Assembly: GCF_025641885.1 (NCBI RefSeq)
Contig: NZ_JAOTQN010000001.1
Location: 992,001 to 1,056,000, forward strand
Direction of reading: 5' to 3'
DNA length: 64,000 bases
From: Pyrobaculum sp. 3827-6
GTDB taxonomy: Archaea; Thermoproteota; Thermoprotei; Thermoproteales; Thermoproteaceae
Shown here: one piece after another, positions 7,671-17,060 of the stretch
Layout: the number at the start of each line of letters is the position of its first letter
How positions within the stretch are numbered: position 1 is the stretch's first letter
Notes under the pieces: generated by a model
The model's database searches: none
The model's input: the letters and a program-made list of their open reading frames with translations, nothing else
What the model was told of the DNA's origin: nothing
Made by a program: the position numbers and the translations under genes

Positions 7671-9779
7671 CTAGAGCTGGATGACTTGGTCGGCTACTTC
7701 TTCGAATTCGCCTAGGTGCGACGTTACGATGACTGTGGGGACCACTGAGGTGAGTTCTCGGATTAGTTCTACAATTTTTCTGCGGTGGTGTTCATCGAGG
7801 TGTTCGGTTGGCTCGTCGAACATCATGAAGGGGGCCCCGCCGAGGAGGGCTCTCGCCAGGGCGACTCTCAGCGAGAGGGCGAGTAGGTTCTGCTCTCCCA
7901 GCGACAGCAGGCCGTGCTCTATGTAGCCGGTGGGTGTGGCTACCCTCACCACGTAGCGGCCGTTGGAGTCGGCTAAATGCGCCGACTTGAAGGATTCTTT
8001 GTGTCTCAGTTTTAGGAATACGTGGTTGAGCTCCTCGTTTATGGCTCGGAGGAGTATCTGCCTAGCCATCGGCTTAACCTCGCCCAGCGCCGCCCGCATG
8101 TTCTTGGCCTTGCCCAGCGCGCCGTCTAGCTTCGCGAGCTCTGTCTTGGCCTTTTCCAGCTCCCCGGCTATAGATCCCAGCTCGCGCTCGGCCTCCTCAA
8201 GCTGGCGCCGTAGCGTGTCCACCCGGCCGGATAATATGTTGTACTCCTTGAATTTCTCCTCCAGCTGGCTGTACGTAGCCTCGGTCTCTCTCAGCTCTCT
8301 CTCCACCTCCTCTGCCTCCTTCTCCACCTCCCTGAGCCTCTCGCCGACTTCCCCAACCTTGGCCTCGGCCTCCGCCAGCCTCCTCCTCGCCTCCGCCAGC
8401 CTCTTCTCCACATCGCCCTCTCTCTCCACCAAGGCGGTTAGGTAAGCGCGCCTCTTCTCCACCTCTCTCTTTTCGTTGTAGGCCTTCTCCAGCTCCGCCA
8501 GCCTCCTCCTCGCGGCGGCGAGGTCCACCTTAACGTAGTCCTTGTTTGCGTGGTAGAGCTTGTCAAGCGCCTCAAGCCTCTTGACCTCCCCCCTCAGCTC
8601 CTCCACCAGCTCCGCCAGCCTCCTCTCCTCCCTCTCCAGCCCGGCCACCTCCAGCTCGTGCCTCCTGACAGCCTCGGGGCGGAGGGGGGAGCCGCACACC
8701 GGGCACACGCCGCCCTCGGCGCGGCCCGCCAGCCTCACCACGTCTCTAAGCAGTTCAAGCCTAGACCTCACCTCAGCAAGCCGCCTGGCGGCGTCCTCCG
8801 CCCTCCTCCTCGCCTCCTCCAGCCTCGCCGGATCGTAGCTCCTCACCTCCTGAGGCACCCTCTCCGCCGCCGCCACCAGTTGCCGGAGTTCGAAATACTC
8901 CTTCTCCACGTCGCCGATTTGTGGGAGGCTTCTCAACTCCTCCCTCGCCCTCTTGACCTCCACCAGCTCCGCCTCTAGGCGCTCTATCTCCCTCTCAGCG
9001 TCGAGGGAGGTCTGGGCCAGCTCCTCCAGCTTCTTCTCGAGCGCCTCCCTCTCCTTCGCCAGAGAGACGTGGCGCTCCCTCAGCTTGGCGTACCTCTCCT
9101 TCACCTCGGCGTACTGGTTTTTGACAGACTCAAGCCCCCTCAGCCTCACCTCCAGCTCGGCGAGCTCCCGCCTAAGGGCGTCTACGCGGGTCTTGAGGAA
9201 CTGGGCCCTCTTCTCAAGCTCCTCGGCTCTGCCGCCCACCCTCTCCCTCCTGGCCCTGAGCTCGTTTAACACCTCCCTCAGCACCTCGTCCAGCTTGTCG
9301 AATTCGTCTAGCCTCAGCACCCGGTCTAGGTACTCGGCCTCTTGTAGAATCCGCCGGAGCTCCCCCTGGCGGATGTAGAGTAGCTGTCTATACTCCTCGA
9401 CCCCCAGCCCCAGCCTCGCGGCGAGCGCGGCGGTTACGTCGCTGTCACCCCTCGCCACCACGGCGCCGTTCACCGCGAGGTACGTGCCGGAGGGGACGGT
9501 GCCCCCCTCGCCGAACCTCCTTACCACGAGAAGCTCGGCCCCGGCGTGGACGAGGTGCAGCCTCACCTCCCCCGACGAGGCCCCCCTTTTGAGGTAGTCG
9601 GACCACCTACCCCCCGCTCTCTTAACCCACTGGGAGCCGAAGAGGGCGACGGAGACTGCCTCCATTATCGACGTCTTGCCCGAGCCGTTTGGGCCGTATA
9701 TGAAGTTCACCCCCTCGCCGAAGCGCACAGACGCCTTTCCATGCGCCTTGAAGTTGAGTAGCTCAACCCGCCTAATCAT
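7671..9779 (-). CDS. rad50: DNA double-strand break repair ATPase Rad50
   Basis: Rad50 is the SMC-like ATPase that works with Mre11 in break processing. Walker A is GPNGSGKT (about residues 29-36). Long coiled coils surround a zinc hook CPVCG at about residue 356, and the ABC signature region reads LLSLGEQNLLALSLR. Walker B is MMFDEPTEHLDE. At 702 residues it is shorter than many archaeal Rad50 proteins, mostly through shorter coiled coils. The start overlaps the mre11 stop, so it is the last gene of the nurA-herA-mre11-rad50 operon. Confidence 0.94.
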   Translation of the reverse strand: MIRRVELLNFKAHGKASVRFGEGVNFIYGPNGSGKTSIMEAVSVALFGSQWVKRAGGRWSDYLKRGASSGEVRLHLVHAGAELLVVRRFGEGGTVPSGTYLAVNGAVVARGDSDVTAALAARLGLGVEEYRQLLYIRQGELRRILQEAEYLDRVLRLDEFDKLDEVLREVLNELRARRERVGGRAEELEKRAQFLKTRVDALRRELAELEVRLRGLESVKNQYAEVKERYAKLRERHVSLAKEREALEKKLEELAQTSLDAEREIERLEAELVEVKRAREELRSLPQIGDVEKEYFELRQLVAAAERVPQEVRSYDPARLEEARRRAEDAARRLAEVRSRLELLRDVVRLAGRAEGGVCPVCGSPLRPEAVRRHELEVAGLEREERRLAELVEELRGEVKRLEALDKLYHANKDYVKVDLAAARRRLAELEKAYNEKREVEKRRAYLTALVEREGDVEKRLAEARRRLAEAEAKVGEVGERLREVEKEAEEVERELRETEATYSQLEEKFKEYNILSGRVDTLRRQLEEAERELGSIAGELEKAKTELAKLDGALGKAKNMRAALGEVKPMARQILLRAINEELNHVFLKLRHKESFKSAHLADSNGRYVVRVATPTGYIEHGLLSLGEQNLLALSLRVALARALLGGAPFMMFDEPTEHLDEHHRRKIVELIRELTSVVPTVIVTSHLGEFEEVADQVIQL

Positions 9780-10929
9780 ACAGCGCCTTGAGGACGAGTC
9801 TATAGGCCGCCTCCCGCTCCCCCTCCCTCAGATACTCCATAGCCTTAACCACCACCTCGGCGCCCTCCCCCAGCCTCTCCCGCAACAGTCTCCACAACTC
9901 CTCCATGGCCGAGCCCCGGAGAGCCACCGCCCTCTGCGGCGCGGAGGTGCGGTCCGCCACGTCTACATGCAACGCCTTGGTGAAGTAAGCCGCCAGCTGC
10001 CTAGTCTTCACCCCCTCCTCCAAGGTGCCCCACACCTCCACCCTAACCACCGCCCCGGGCTTGTCGAAAAGCCGGGCCGCCTCCTCCACAGCCCTCTGCA
10101 ACTCGCCGGCGTCCCTTACGTGAAGCCTCACCCGGTAAAGCGGCCTGCTCCCCGGTAGCGGTATTGCCCTTAGCGACACCGCCCTCCCAGACACGTCAAT
10201 CAGAACCGCGCCCTTAGGCGCCCTCTCCTCGCTCTTCTCAAACCTGCCGGCGTAGTCCCACGTCTCGAACTCCCCCACGTCCCACACCTCCAGCGACCCC
10301 GCCCAGACGGCGCCAAGGGGGTGCCTCGCGAAGTGGTCGTGGACGTGCCCGGCGGCTATGTGGAGGTGGGAGAGCCCCTGGAAAACCGACTGGGGCATTG
10401 TGAAGTCGTCCTCCTCGGCCGGGTACCTCGCCCTTACCCCCTCGATGGCTTGGTGGATGGCTAAGACGGCGCCGGGCGGGGCCCTCTGCAACAGCCTCTT
10501 GTATTCGCCGGCGTAGTCCCGTGGCGTGGCGCATGCGCCGAATATCCACACGCCGCCTAGATCCGCTGAGTCCCAACACAACAGCCTCCCCAGCCTCAGC
10601 CTGTCGAGCAACTTCAACACGGTATCCATGTGGCAGTGCCCCCCGGCGCACCCCTCCGCCTCAGCCCTATACCGCACGTAGCTGAAGTCGTGGTTCCCCC
10701 CGATGAGGTATATGGGCACCCCGACGCCCTCCACCGCCTCCACGAAGCGGAGCACCGCCCTCGTCGGGGGCCTCCTAGTGTCGAAGAGATCCCCCGTCAC
10801 CAACACGGCGTCTGCCGACCTCCCCCTCGCCAAGGCCTCGCGGAAGGCGTTGTAGTAATCCTCCTCCCGCTCCGGGAGGCCGTACTGCGCCCTCCCAAGG
10901 TGGGCGTCGGAGATGTGTAGAATCTTCAT
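9772..10929 (-). CDS. mre11: DNA repair nuclease Mre11
   Basis: Mre11 is a manganese-dependent exo/endonuclease that partners with Rad50. The phosphoesterase motifs are in order: HISDAHLG near the N terminus, VTGDLFDTRRP, GGNHDFSY, and AAGHVHDH. Length is 385 residues, normal for archaea. The stop overlaps the rad50 start by 8 bases and its ATG overlaps the herA stop, so the genes are translationally coupled. The C-terminal part should form the Rad50-binding and DNA-capping region. Confidence 0.94.
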   Translation of the reverse strand: MKILHISDAHLGRAQYGLPEREEDYYNAFREALARGRSADAVLVTGDLFDTRRPPTRAVLRFVEAVEGVGVPIYLIGGNHDFSYVRYRAEAEGCAGGHCHMDTVLKLLDRLRLGRLLCWDSADLGGVWIFGACATPRDYAGEYKRLLQRAPPGAVLAIHQAIEGVRARYPAEEDDFTMPQSVFQGLSHLHIAAGHVHDHFARHPLGAVWAGSLEVWDVGEFETWDYAGRFEKSEERAPKGAVLIDVSGRAVSLRAIPLPGSRPLYRVRLHVRDAGELQRAVEEAARLFDKPGAVVRVEVWGTLEEGVKTRQLAAYFTKALHVDVADRTSAPQRAVALRGSAMEELWRLLRERLGEGAEVVVKAMEYLREGEREAAYRLVLKALYD

Positions 10930-12752
10930 AAAACCTCCACCACCTCCTCCAGCGCCTTGTAGACGTGGTGGCAGGGCCTCCCCGCGCCGCAGACGCTACA
11001 CGTGGGCCTCCCGTCCTCCACCACCACCTCCACCTCCCTATCCCCCTCCAGTAGCTTCACCTTTATGCGGCCTCCCTCCCTCAGCTTCTGCACCACCTTG
11101 AGCCTCGCCGCGGAGAGCATTACGCCGGGGCCCGGCGCCGAGTTGTACAGCCTCCGCCAGAGCTGCGCCACGTCGGCGGTTTTATCCACCCGCCACGCCT
11201 CCGCCAGGTCTATGTCCCCACCGCCGTACTCCAGCACTCTGTCTCTCACCTTCAGCACAACGGGGAGCCTCACCAGGGGCCCCAGCACCACAGCCTCCCC
11301 CACGTCGAGCCCCGGGAGGTTCTCCAGAAACTCCTGGGCGAGCAACTCGCTGCTCTCCCTAACGGCCTCCTGGTCCCTCGGGTTGACGATGCGCATAATC
11401 ACCTGGCTCTGGCACTGGCTAATTATGTCGGGGTCCACCTTGCTCGGCCTCTGGGTGATGGCCACTAGGTAGGCCCCGAACTTCCGGCCCTCAGACGCCA
11501 CCCGGGACAGCGCCTCGTAGGACCTTGTCTTCCGCAGAGACTTAGGCGGGGCGAAGCGGTGAGCCTCCTCTACGAAGAGCACCACGGGCCACGGCAACTT
11601 CACCCCCCTCAGCCCCCTCACGTGCCTCACCCTCGCCTGGAACAGTCTGTTGACGAGATGCGCCACGACGTAGTCCTGCACCTCCTCGTTGACCCCCGCC
11701 AGGTTGACGATGGTGATGTCCCCCAGCATCTTGGCGAGGGGCGTGGAGCGGGGGGCGAAGACCCCCAGCCTCTGGAGCCTCTTTAAATAAGTCAACGCGC
11801 TGAACACAGCGTGGCGATCTTTAGAGGCTAGTTGCTTGAGGTCGGACATGGGGAAGTCCCCCTCTACCTTGTACTGCTGGAACAGTTTGTTAAGCGCGCC
11901 CTCCCCCCTCATCGCCGTGTAGAGAACCCGCCTAAGGAAGGCGAGGCCCACGGGCCTGCCGGCGGCCTTCTTGACCTTCTTGGCGTAGGACCAGGCGAGG
12001 TATATGGCGTATCTAATCTTCTTAGCGCCGGGGGGCACCCCCGCGGCGTTTGCCAAAGCCTCTGGGTCGCTGTCGAGGACGCCGATCTTGTACATCAAGT
12101 CCCCCACGTGGTGCTCCGCCACCTTCACCACCCTAGCCGTGTAGGGGCCTAGGCGGTGGATGCTGTCTCTAATTGGGACGTACTCGCCGTGGGGGTCGAT
12201 GACAACGATCTTGGCGCCTTTCTTCAACAACTCCTCTATGAGGACCACGGAGAACCAAGTCTTCCCGCTACCAGTCGCCGCTATGACCGCTATGTGTCTC
12301 TTAACCCCGTTGAGGTCTAGACAGATCTCCACGTCCCGGCTGGCGAGCCTGCCCACGCAGAGGCCGTTTTCGACTCTGAACAACTCCTCCACGTCGGCGT
12401 CCTCGGCGAGGTAGACGGAGGCGCCTATCCTGGGGGGTTGCTTCGGTTGCCTCAGCTCGCCCCCCTCTGCGTAGCCCAGCACCTTCACCACAGCTATCTG
12501 CACCTCCAGGATGTTCTCAGAGACGTCTCTAATCACGCTGTACAGGGGGAGGTCCCTCTTGGCTGAGTAGGGGTCCCGGTACAGCTTGACTATCTGCCCC
12601 AGGAGCCGCGCCGAGACGTGCTCCCCCCTCCCCGGATCGTACTCCACGTGGTCAACCACTACGTAGTCGTACAGGCTGATGGGCTTCTCGGGGTCAAGCG
12701 TCGCCACGAACTCGAAGGGCGTCGCCGTCGCCACCACGTAGCCGATTCTCAT
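10926..12752 (-). CDS. herA: bipolar DNA helicase/translocase HerA with C-terminal SWIM-like zinc motif
   Basis: HerA is a hexameric FtsK-like translocase that drives NurA in end resection. The N-terminal HAS barrel (1-about 110) is followed by Walker A AATGSGKT (158-165), DPHGEY, and the Walker B stretch VVLFVEEAHRFAPP. At 608 residues it is longer than I expect for HerA. The last 60 residues read as a SWIM-like zinc element (PTCSVCGAGRPCHHVYKALE, Cys-x-x-Cys then Cys-His-His). The stop overlaps the mre11 start and its start overlaps the nurA stop. Confidence 0.93.
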   Translation of the reverse strand: MRIGYVVATATPFEFVATLDPEKPISLYDYVVVDHVEYDPGRGEHVSARLLGQIVKLYRDPYSAKRDLPLYSVIRDVSENILEVQIAVVKVLGYAEGGELRQPKQPPRIGASVYLAEDADVEELFRVENGLCVGRLASRDVEICLDLNGVKRHIAVIAATGSGKTWFSVVLIEELLKKGAKIVVIDPHGEYVPIRDSIHRLGPYTARVVKVAEHHVGDLMYKIGVLDSDPEALANAAGVPPGAKKIRYAIYLAWSYAKKVKKAAGRPVGLAFLRRVLYTAMRGEGALNKLFQQYKVEGDFPMSDLKQLASKDRHAVFSALTYLKRLQRLGVFAPRSTPLAKMLGDITIVNLAGVNEEVQDYVVAHLVNRLFQARVRHVRGLRGVKLPWPVVLFVEEAHRFAPPKSLRKTRSYEALSRVASEGRKFGAYLVAITQRPSKVDPDIISQCQSQVIMRIVNPRDQEAVRESSELLAQEFLENLPGLDVGEAVVLGPLVRLPVVLKVRDRVLEYGGGDIDLAEAWRVDKTADVAQLWRRLYNSAPGPGVMLSAARLKVVQKLREGGRIKVKLLEGDREVEVVVEDGRPTCSVCGAGRPCHHVYKALEEVVEVL

Positions 12753-14038
12753 AACCCCCAGGCCATCTTAACCCTCCTAGCCATCCCCAGCTCCTCAGCC
12801 ATGTTCTTGATGTACACCGCGTACTCGGACAGCTGGCTCCCCTTGAAAGACGCCACGGAGTGGGCATACCACAGCCACGTGTTGTAGTGAAGCGGGTCTC
12901 TATATTGCCTCGCCAAGAGGCTAACCACGTACTCCACCCTCGCAGGTGGGTAGAAGGCCTTTACAGAGGCCCCGTCGAACATCTTAGTTCCATCCGCCGG
13001 CACCTCCACCAGGAGGGGGGCGTCGTCCCTCCCCAGCCTCACGTAGAAGAAGTAGATCTTGGGCACCTCCTCGAGGGCCTCCCTTACGTACTCCACCACG
13101 TTTTGGCTAAACTGATCCTTCAGCCTGAAGATGAGGGAATCCTCAAGCCTATCCTCAGCCGCCTTCACCAACTTCTCCACTGTGGAGAGCCCCTTGTAGT
13201 TCATATACGCGTCGCAACCCCCCACCAGCATGGGGACTGTGTAGTGCCCCTCTGGCAACACCCGGGCGAGTAGCTCCGAATCTGTGACAGAGGGCGTTAT
13301 TAAGAGGGCCAGCAACCTGGCGCCTTCGTAGTCGTAGGACCTCGCCATCTTGTACTTGTCGAGAAGCTCTTTCCTAAACCGCCGGATCCAGAGGACGGAA
13401 TACCACTGAAGACCCCTCTGAAACACGTAGTCGCTCCACCGCTCGCTCAGCTTTTCAAAAATGACGTGTTCCTTTAGAAGCTTGTAGCTGTGGTCCTTAG
13501 ACACGAACACAAGCCTCGCCCCCCTCTCCCGCGCCGTCCTCAAAAGACGCGCCAGGGTGTACAGCGCCGTGGCCAGCTCCGGCACGTAGTACAAGTTCTG
13601 GAACTCCCTGGCCAGGATTAGGTTGTGTACAAGCCTCACCACCTTGGCGTACAGCGAGCCGTCCATAAGCAGGACGTCGACGCCGTGCCTCTCCAAAGCC
13701 CGTACCCCAGCCAGCGACTCGGCGATTACCAGATAGGCCCAGGGCAGGGAGCTGGAGTCCACAGAGGCCACGTCGGCCACGAACTCCCTCTCGATGAAAT
13801 CCGGCCCAACAGCGGCGGCTCTGGCGAGGATTACCTCATGCCCGTTGGCGAGCCTCACCACTCCTATCCCCCCGTCTACCCCGGCGGTGCGCGCCTCCGA
13901 GGCCTCCCCGCCAACCGCTCTGTACAAGATCTTATCGGCCAACGCGTCGATGGGGTACTCCTCACTAGAGCGTTTTAGCAAATACTCGCGTAGCCTCCCC
14001 CTAGCCGACGCTATAAACATGTCGAAAAACTGATCCAC
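12749..14038 (-). CDS. nurA: 5'-3' nuclease NurA
   Basis: NurA resects DNA ends together with HerA. The RNase-H-like nuclease domain is recognised by GVDGGIGVVRL (catalytic aspartate), the FVADVASVDSSS region, and later VLLMDGSLY and RLVFVSKDHSYKLL. The open frame extends to 14374, but that part lies over the divergent MoxR gene. A TATA box (14058-14066) lies 24 bases before GTG 14038 (VDQFFDMFIASARGR), which I chose; ATG 14020 is the alternative. It is the first gene of the operon. Confidence 0.9.
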   Translation of the reverse strand: MDQFFDMFIASARGRLREYLLKRSSEEYPIDALADKILYRAVGGEASEARTAGVDGGIGVVRLANGHEVILARAAAVGPDFIEREFVADVASVDSSSLPWAYLVIAESLAGVRALERHGVDVLLMDGSLYAKVVRLVHNLILAREFQNLYYVPELATALYTLARLLRTARERGARLVFVSKDHSYKLLKEHVIFEKLSERWSDYVFQRGLQWYSVLWIRRFRKELLDKYKMARSYDYEGARLLALLITPSVTDSELLARVLPEGHYTVPMLVGGCDAYMNYKGLSTVEKLVKAAEDRLEDSLIFRLKDQFSQNVVEYVREALEEVPKIYFFYVRLGRDDAPLLVEVPADGTKMFDGASVKAFYPPARVEYVVSLLARQYRDPLHYNTWLWYAHSVASFKGSQLSEYAVYIKNMAEELGMARRVKMAWGL

Positions 14039-14057
14039 AGCTATTCTATCTACAAGA

Positions 14058-14173
14058 CTTATATAGCTGGGACATAAGCATACCTCAGGAGAGTAGGCCA
14101 AAACTTTCAAAAACCAACGTCCAAAACGCCGGGCCCACGCCGCGCTGGCCCCCAGAGAGGCAAAATATTTTAA
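14058..14173. promoter_or_regulatory. divergent promoter, nurA operon / MoxR operon
   Basis: A CTTATATAG sequence at 14058-14066 reads as CTATATAAG on the minus strand, 24 bases before the nurA GTG. An AATATTTTAA box at 14164-14173 lies 25 bases before GTG 14193 of the MoxR gene. Both fit leaderless transcription. Confidence 0.55.
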
Positions 14174-14192
14174 GCAAACTCCAGTGAAACAT

Positions 14193-15299
14193 GTGGAGGA
14201 TTTGCTACAGAGAATTGTACAAGTCCGGAAGGTCTTAGACGGCCTCTTCTTTAAATTCAGCGACGAGGTCACCGCCAGCCTCACCGCCGTCCTCACCAGG
14301 GAGAACTTCATCCTCATAGGCCCCCCCGGCACCGCCAAGACGATGCTCGTCGCCTCCACATCGAAGTTGCTCAAAGCCAGGTGGTTCTACAGGTTGCTCA
14401 CCAAATTCACGGAGATTGAGGAGGTCATCGGCCCCATAGACGTCGTCGAGCTCCTAAAGGGCAACGTCAAGAGGATATACACAAATTCCATCGTCGAGGC
14501 CGACTTCGCCCTACTCGACGAGATATTCAACGCCTCCAGCGCCATACTCAACACCATGCTCACAATACTAAACGAGAGGGTGATATACGACGGGGGGAGC
14601 ATAATACCAGTCAAGACCTGGACAGTCTTCGGCGCCACCAACAGGATACCAGACGAAGAAGAGCTACAAGCCCTCTACGACAGATTTCCCCTCCGCGTCT
14701 TCACTAAATACGCCAACCCGGAGGAGACCGAGGACCTAATCAAAGCCGGGCTTAGGCTGAGGAGGGAGTACGAAAACCTAGCCCCCATCATGTCCATGGA
14801 CGAGGTCAAGAAGCTAAACGAATACGTCCAGAGCTACGTCTACGAAAACATGAACACCCTTGTGAAGCACATATCCCCCATAGTCGCCTCCTACCTAGAT
14901 CACGTCGTCATATCAAACCGCACCCGCGTCAAGGTGCCCCTATACGTCGTCTCCTACCTCACCGTGCTGGGGCTAAGGCCCCCAGACATAGACGCCGCAG
15001 TGGTGAGGGCAGGCACGCTAAAGGTGTTGAAGTACCTGGTAAAAGACCGGGAAGACCTCTCCGAGTACGAGTCCTTCCTAGCCACCCACATGCCGGGCAA
15101 CCTCTCGGTGCTCTACGACATGGTCAACGAAATAAAGGCACTAATATCCAACAACGCCCTGTCCATAGCTAAGGAGAAGCTTAGAGAAGCTTATGAACTC
15201 TTTGAGAAGTCGGTGGCGGACCCGGTGACCTACCGCTTCTTCCAGGTGGAGATAGAGGAGATTAAATCCACCCTCGAGATGCTGAAGAGCCAGGTATAA
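14193..15299 (+). CDS. MoxR-type AAA+ ATPase
   Basis: This is a MoxR/RavA-clade AAA+ chaperone ATPase, usually paired with a VWA protein to load metals or remodel complexes. Walker A is GPPGTAKT, Walker B ALLDEIFNASSAILNTML, sensor 1 VFGATNRIPD. Length is about 368 residues. Of two nearby GTG codons, 14193 is better placed relative to the TATA box than 14184. It ends one base before the VWA gene starts, so the pair is an operon. The substrate is unknown. Confidence 0.88.
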   Translation: MEDLLQRIVQVRKVLDGLFFKFSDEVTASLTAVLTRENFILIGPPGTAKTMLVASTSKLLKARWFYRLLTKFTEIEEVIGPIDVVELLKGNVKRIYTNSIVEADFALLDEIFNASSAILNTMLTILNERVIYDGGSIIPVKTWTVFGATNRIPDEEELQALYDRFPLRVFTKYANPEETEDLIKAGLRLRREYENLAPIMSMDEVKKLNEYVQSYVYENMNTLVKHISPIVASYLDHVVISNRTRVKVPLYVVSYLTVLGLRPPDIDAAVVRAGTLKVLKYLVKDREDLSEYESFLATHMPGNLSVLYDMVNEIKALISNNALSIAKEKLREAYELFEKSVADPVTYRFFQVEIEEIKSTLEMLKSQV

Positions 15300-16591
15300 T
15301 GGGCGTCCTCCTCAACGTAGACTACAAAGACGAGCTCACCCGCCTCCGGGTACACGAAATTGTGAAGTACTTCCAGCGCCTCGGCATCCCCCTGAAGCTG
15401 GCTAAGATATCCAACGAGGTCATAGCCGACTCCTTCTACATACACTACAGAACCCCCATACTAAGAGAGAACCCCGGCGACGAGGAGGCCCTGTGGCACC
15501 TCTTCGTCAAGTCCTACCTATCCACAGAGGTATACCAGGAGATATCAAAAATAAGTAGATACAACTACCAGGTCTCCAAATCCGCCTCGGTAAAGCTCCT
15601 AAGAGCCTACAACAGCCTCCTCTCCCGCATAGAGAGAGGCGCCGTAGAGGGCGTAGACGACAAGAAACAAGACATGAGAGAACTCAGCGAAAACCAGCAG
15701 CTACGCCAGGAGATCAACAGCCTGCTCCGCTTCTACATGGGCAACATTAAAAACATCGAGAAGCTTAGAAAATCCATAACCAAGGCCCTGGGCAACGAGG
15801 TGGGCAAAGAGGCGGCCGAGCTCCTGTTCGACATCGACATCGACCCCTACAGAGCGAGGCTAGCCAAGATACTGGAGTCCCTCGTCGAGATGGTAGCCGC
15901 AGTCCAGCCAGAGGTGGAGCAAGGCGCCGTCGCCGAGAGGCGCGGCGTCATATCGGGAGTCACCAGGATAAGGGCGTACACCGACTTGCAGAAAGCCACA
16001 AACCTAAGCAAAGCCATATACATACAGTCCCGCGAGCTGTTCGGCTACAAACTAGCCACGAAATCCCTGTCGATATACGACGTGACGCTCGACACCCGGG
16101 AGAAAGTGTACCTACTTGTGGACAAGTCCGGCTCCATGTTCTACACGCTGTACGACGGCGTCGCCATGGACATGACGCAGAAAATCACCTGGGCCACAGC
16201 CCTCGCCATAGCTCTTATGAAGCGTAGCAAGAAGGTGGTGCTGAGATTCTTCGACCAGATGGTGTACCCACCTATAACAAATATCAAAGACATTATCAAA
16301 TCTCTCCTCCGCGTCCTCCCCCTGGGCGGCACCGATATAACAGCCGCGGTCCACACCGCAGTGAGAGACGCAAAACAACAAGGCCTCCACAACTACAAAC
16401 TAGTCATAATAACAGATGGGGAGGACGACATGGTACACCCAGAGGTGTTAAGAGCCGCAAAAGCAACATTTAGAGACGTCAAGGCCGTCCTCATAGGCGG
16501 CTACAACGAAACTATAGAGACCCATTTAAACACAATAAAGATAAATACGGCCAATCCAGAATCATTAAAAACAGCACTAAAAAACATTTAA
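15299..16591 (+). CDS. VWA-domain protein, MoxR partner (CoxE/ViaA-like)
   Basis: The N-terminal ~250 residues are helical and charged. The C-terminal VWA domain shows the full metal-ion-dependent adhesion site: LVDKSGSM, the threonine in PLGGTDITAAV and the aspartate in IITDGEDDMVHP. Such proteins are recruited by MoxR ATPases (compare RavA-ViaA). Its ATG overlaps the ATPase stop. Base composition becomes more AT-rich towards its 3' end and into the CBS gene. Confidence 0.85.
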   Translation: MGVLLNVDYKDELTRLRVHEIVKYFQRLGIPLKLAKISNEVIADSFYIHYRTPILRENPGDEEALWHLFVKSYLSTEVYQEISKISRYNYQVSKSASVKLLRAYNSLLSRIERGAVEGVDDKKQDMRELSENQQLRQEINSLLRFYMGNIKNIEKLRKSITKALGNEVGKEAAELLFDIDIDPYRARLAKILESLVEMVAAVQPEVEQGAVAERRGVISGVTRIRAYTDLQKATNLSKAIYIQSRELFGYKLATKSLSIYDVTLDTREKVYLLVDKSGSMFYTLYDGVAMDMTQKITWATALAIALMKRSKKVVLRFFDQMVYPPITNIKDIIKSLLRVLPLGGTDITAAVHTAVRDAKQQGLHNYKLVIITDGEDDMVHPEVLRAAKATFRDVKAVLIGGYNETIETHLNTIKINTANPESLKTALKNI

Positions 16592-16605
16592 ACACTAAGA
16601 AAATT

Positions 16606-17031
16606 ATGACTATGAACTGCGGAGACATAGCGAAAAAACCACCAATCACCATCACGCCGGACAAGACAGTGGAGGAAGCCGCTGTTTTAATGGCAGACAA
16701 CCACGTCGGCCTCCTAGTCATCGTAGACAGAAACAACCCGAAAAAACCCATAGGCGTGATCTCCGAACGCGACATAATTAGAACAATAGCTGGCAAGGCC
16801 CCCCTCACAGTCACCGTAGACAAGGCAGGCACCATGCACAACTTCATATATGTATACGCCGACGAGCCCGTGACAGTAGCCGCGAGGAAGATGAAGCAGT
16901 ACAACGTCAGACATATAGTGGTGCTGGACAGAAACGGCGAGCTACACGGCGTCATCTCAATACGCGACTTAATAGGCGAAAAACAAATCCTAGACATACT
17001 TGCGAGAGACTGGACCCCAACAAAAGAATAA
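16606..17031 (+). CDS. tandem CBS-domain protein
   Basis: The 141-residue protein consists of two CBS domains (about 1-62 and 70-135). These usually bind adenine nucleotides or other ligands and act as energy or ionic sensors. Repeated pattern: AAVLMADNHVGLLVIVD and GVISERDIIRTIAG in the first; AARKMKQYNVRHIVVLD and GVISIRDLIGEK in the second. It follows the VWA gene by 14 bases. No effector domain is attached, so its target is unknown. Confidence 0.88.
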   Translation: MTMNCGDIAKKPPITITPDKTVEEAAVLMADNHVGLLVIVDRNNPKKPIGVISERDIIRTIAGKAPLTVTVDKAGTMHNFIYVYADEPVTVAARKMKQYNVRHIVVLDRNGELHGVISIRDLIGEKQILDILARDWTPTKE

Positions 17032-17060
17032 CTTTTTATACACCAACCCCCCAAGCCCCC

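Noticed and set aside
14039-14374. NurA extended to the first possible start
   Set aside because: The extra ~110 residues lie entirely over the MoxR gene on the other strand and beyond the nurA TATA box.
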